From contig QHOP01000446.1 in NCBI GenBank assembly GCA_003219345.1, positions 1 through 5,533 on the forward strand: 5,533 nucleotides of DNA, given 5' to 3'. This stretch comes from Verrucomicrobiota bacterium. Lineage in GTDB: Bacteria > Verrucomicrobiota > Verrucomicrobiia > Limisphaerales > AV2. A program made the translations under genes and the position numbers. Under the pieces are notes generated by a model that did not search any database, was not told the DNA's origin, and was given only the letters and a program-made list of their open reading frames with translations. Below are positions 3,868 through 5,533 of the stretch, one piece after another; the stretch's first letter is position 1, and every line of letters begins with the position of its first letter.

Positions 3868-5533
3868 GGTTTCGCGGTGGCTTGCGGGTTGGCACTAGCG
3901 GGTTGATCGGCGAGGCGGAGGACCGTTTCGAGAAGGGCGATGCCCCACCAGCCGTAGTGGCGATTCATCTGCCAGAAGCGTTCGGCGATACCAGAGTCCA
4001 GCGCGTGGGCGGGATGATCGAGGCGTTCGACTCCGGTGACGGCGATGGTCTTGCCGTTCATGGACAGGCTGACGGCGAGCGGAGCTTCGTCGTCCAGCAG
4101 CGGAGCGAAGGGGCGGGCATAGCCGTGGTGCGTGGCGATAAGATGCAGCGCGAGTGTGTGGAGGATGGGATGCGAGGGGAGCGCCGTCGCCCCCACAGGG
4201 CTTTCCGCCATTTGGACCGAGAGCATTTCATGTCTGAATCCTTTCGGCAGCTCCGCACGCTCCCGCGCCGCGTTGCGGGCCGCGGCGGAGGAAGGGATGG
4301 AGCCGGATTTCGCGAGGAATATCTCGCTGGCCATCGCGGCGAACGGAGTCGTGCCGCGCAGCAGGGCTTGAAATCGCAGATCGACCTTTCCCCAATCATG
4401 AACCGCCGTGGCGGCGATCAGCGCCTGGCGCCACGCGGACAAGGGCAGCAAAGCGAGAGCGCTTTCAATTCGGGCGAGGACATCTTGTGTGTGGTTGCAA
4501 AGTTCCTGTGGTTGGGATGCCTCCAAAAGCGCTTCGGCGTCTGTATCGCCGGTTTCGCTTGTTTCATCCGAATCGCGGTGCGGAAGGATATCTCGGGCAG
4601 TGAGGGCGAAGCCTTGGTCACTGGGATAAGGCTCCGCGTAGAGGCGCACTCCATTCTTGACCATGTGTTCGATCACTTCGCGTTGGTCGCTGCTCAGCGC
4701 CCATCCGGGATTCTCGTCGCTCAGAAGTCGAGCCAGCAGCTCTTTGATTTCCGCAATGGGCCAGTCTTTCTCGGAATCCAGCGCCATTTTCCTCAACGTC
4801 GCGGCTGGGGTTTCCTCTTCCGGTTTCGGCCAGAGGGTCGGATGGATTCGGAGAATCGCGCGGCGCCGGGCGGAAGCTGTTGCTCGTTCAGCGACATCGA
4901 CGCGCCGAACTTCCTCGCAGGTCAGCAGCTTGGCGGGTGTGGTTTGTGGGTCGTCGGGAGCGCCGGGTAGGTGTCCCAGCGCCTGCCATCCGCCGCTCTG
5001 AACACGGAGGACGATGGTGTCGCCGGGACGAAGATCGGCGGCGCGATGAGCGAAAAATCGGTCTTCCGGGCCGCGCCAGACGAGGGCGGCGATGCCGCGC
5101 ATTTCCTCGTTTTCTCTTTTGTCGGGCTGTTGCTGGATTTCGACGACATCGCCTGATGAGTCCTCAAATTTACCGCGCGAACCCAGCCAATCGCGAAAGA
5201 CATGCAGCGGCACTGGCAGACATTCCGCTGTCGTGGGCGGGCAGAGGCTAAGGATGTCCGCCCATTCGTCTTCGTCCGCGACCTCAGGCAGGTCGCCGCG
5301 CCAGCAGACTTGCACGTCGGCCATCTCCCGCTGCGGCCCGTGAAGGAAAAGCGCGACATCGGGATCGGCGGCGGGGACGGGGTTTGTCTGCACCCAGCAA
5401 TCCAGATAGGCCGGGAGCAGGATTGGCGCATGGGCAGTTGGGGAAAGAAGGGGGGCAAGCGCTTCATCACCGCCGCTCGCGCGCAACGCATCGACGGCGG
5501 CGGTCATCGCGTTGATGCCGAAATTGACCACTC
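3864..5533 (-). CDS. cas3: Cas3 (type I-G), C-terminal part with HD nuclease domain; 5' end outside the window
   Basis: The frame stays open to the window edge. The GTG at 5529-5531 is an internal Val codon and not a likely start, so about 556 C-terminal residues are seen and the helicase motor should lie upstream. Counting from that codon, residues 28-240 match the region between helicase and nuclease in GSU0051-type Cas3 proteins (SPTAHAPILLPAYLD, PDVALFLHG, DVQVCWRGDLP, ALGHLPGAP). Residues about 340-545 form the HD nuclease: His347, His378-Asp379 (AVHDWGK), His434 (FRHEM), His468-His469 (THHGYARP) and Asp542 (LRLADQPAS). All expected metal ligands are present, so the single-strand nuclease that degrades target DNA looks intact. 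A C-terminal HD domain, instead of the usual N-terminal one, is a known mark of this subtype. A polar, acidic stretch (318-340) separates the two regions. Confidence 0.93.
   Translation of the reverse strand, partial: VVNFGINAMTAAVDALRASGGDEALAPLLSPTAHAPILLPAYLDCWVQTNPVPAADPDVALFLHGPQREMADVQVCWRGDLPEVADEDEWADILSLCPPTTAECLPVPLHVFRDWLGSRGKFEDSSGDVVEIQQQPDKRENEEMRGIAALVWRGPEDRFFAHRAADLRPGDTIVLRVQSGGWQALGHLPGAPDDPQTTPAKLLTCEEVRRVDVAERATASARRRAILRIHPTLWPKPEEETPAATLRKMALDSEKDWPIAEIKELLARLLSDENPGWALSSDQREVIEHMVKNGVRLYAEPYPSDQGFALTARDILPHRDSDETSETGDTDAEALLEASQPQELCNHTQDVLARIESALALLPLSAWRQALIAATAVHDWGKVDLRFQALLRGTTPFAAMASEIFLAKSGSIPSSAAARNAARERAELPKGFRHEMLSVQMAESPVGATALPSHPILHTLALHLIATHHGYARPFAPLLDDEAPLAVSLSMNGKTIAVTGVERLDHPAHALDSGIAERFWQMNRHYGWWGIALLETVLRLADQPASANPQATAKP
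3897..4514 (-). other. HD nuclease (Cas3'') domain of Cas3
   Basis: This segment carries the ordered set H...HD...H...HH...D described for cas3. The HD dipeptide is encoded at 4395-4400. The final helix RHYGWWGIALLETVLRLADQ is typical of the C-terminal HD module in this Cas3 type. Only a short tail (about 13 residues) follows the last ligand, so the protein ends with the domain. Confidence 0.88.

Noticed and set aside
3648..4970. Long open frame on the plus strand (440 codons) opposite cas3 and the accessory gene
   Set aside because: Its product is Arg/Gly-rich with no recognisable motif, and it lies antisense to the well-supported HD domain of Cas3. Long antisense frames are common in GC-rich genes.

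Overview
The window holds the downstream half of a type I-G (formerly I-U) CRISPR-Cas locus. Everything is read from the minus strand, right to left: the 3' part of cas3 with a C-terminal HD nuclease domain (3864-5533, cut by the window edge), a 279-residue Cas3-linked accessory gene (3028-3867), a cas4-cas1 fusion (643-2838), cas2 (349-639), a leader of about 200 bp (146-348), and the first two repeats of a CRISPR array that runs off the left edge (1-145).

The subtype call rests on three features: Cas4 fused in frame to Cas1, a Cas3 whose HD domain lies at the C terminus, and a 36-bp repeat ending in TTGAAGC in the inferred transcribed direction. No Cas7 (Csb1), Cas5-Cas6 (Csb2) or Cas8/Csx17 gene is visible. 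If present they should lie upstream of cas3, beyond base 5533. The organism cannot be named. GC-rich coding DNA and GAGGTG ribosome binding sites fit a Gram-negative bacterium, and type I-G is known from deltaproteobacteria, gammaproteobacteria, actinobacteria and the Planctomycetes/Verrucomicrobia group.

The genes fall into two modules. The interference module (cas3 and the 279-aa gene) is joined by a 4-bp ATGA overlap, and the second gene has no ribosome binding site of its own. After a 189-bp gap comes the adaptation module (cas4-cas1 and cas2), in which both genes start from the same GAGGTG-N4-ATG arrangement. By family knowledge, Cas4-Cas1 and Cas2 would trim prespacers, select for the PAM and insert spacers at the leader end near 145. 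Array transcripts would be processed into crRNAs for an effector that recruits Cas3 to degrade targets.

Points of most interest: the little-known 279-aa gene; a Cas4-Cas1 enlarged by a Pro/Glu-rich N-terminal tail and a charged insertion inside the Cas4 domain; a repeat built on a perfect 20-bp GC palindrome; and two abutting perfect hairpins in the leader just before the first repeat.
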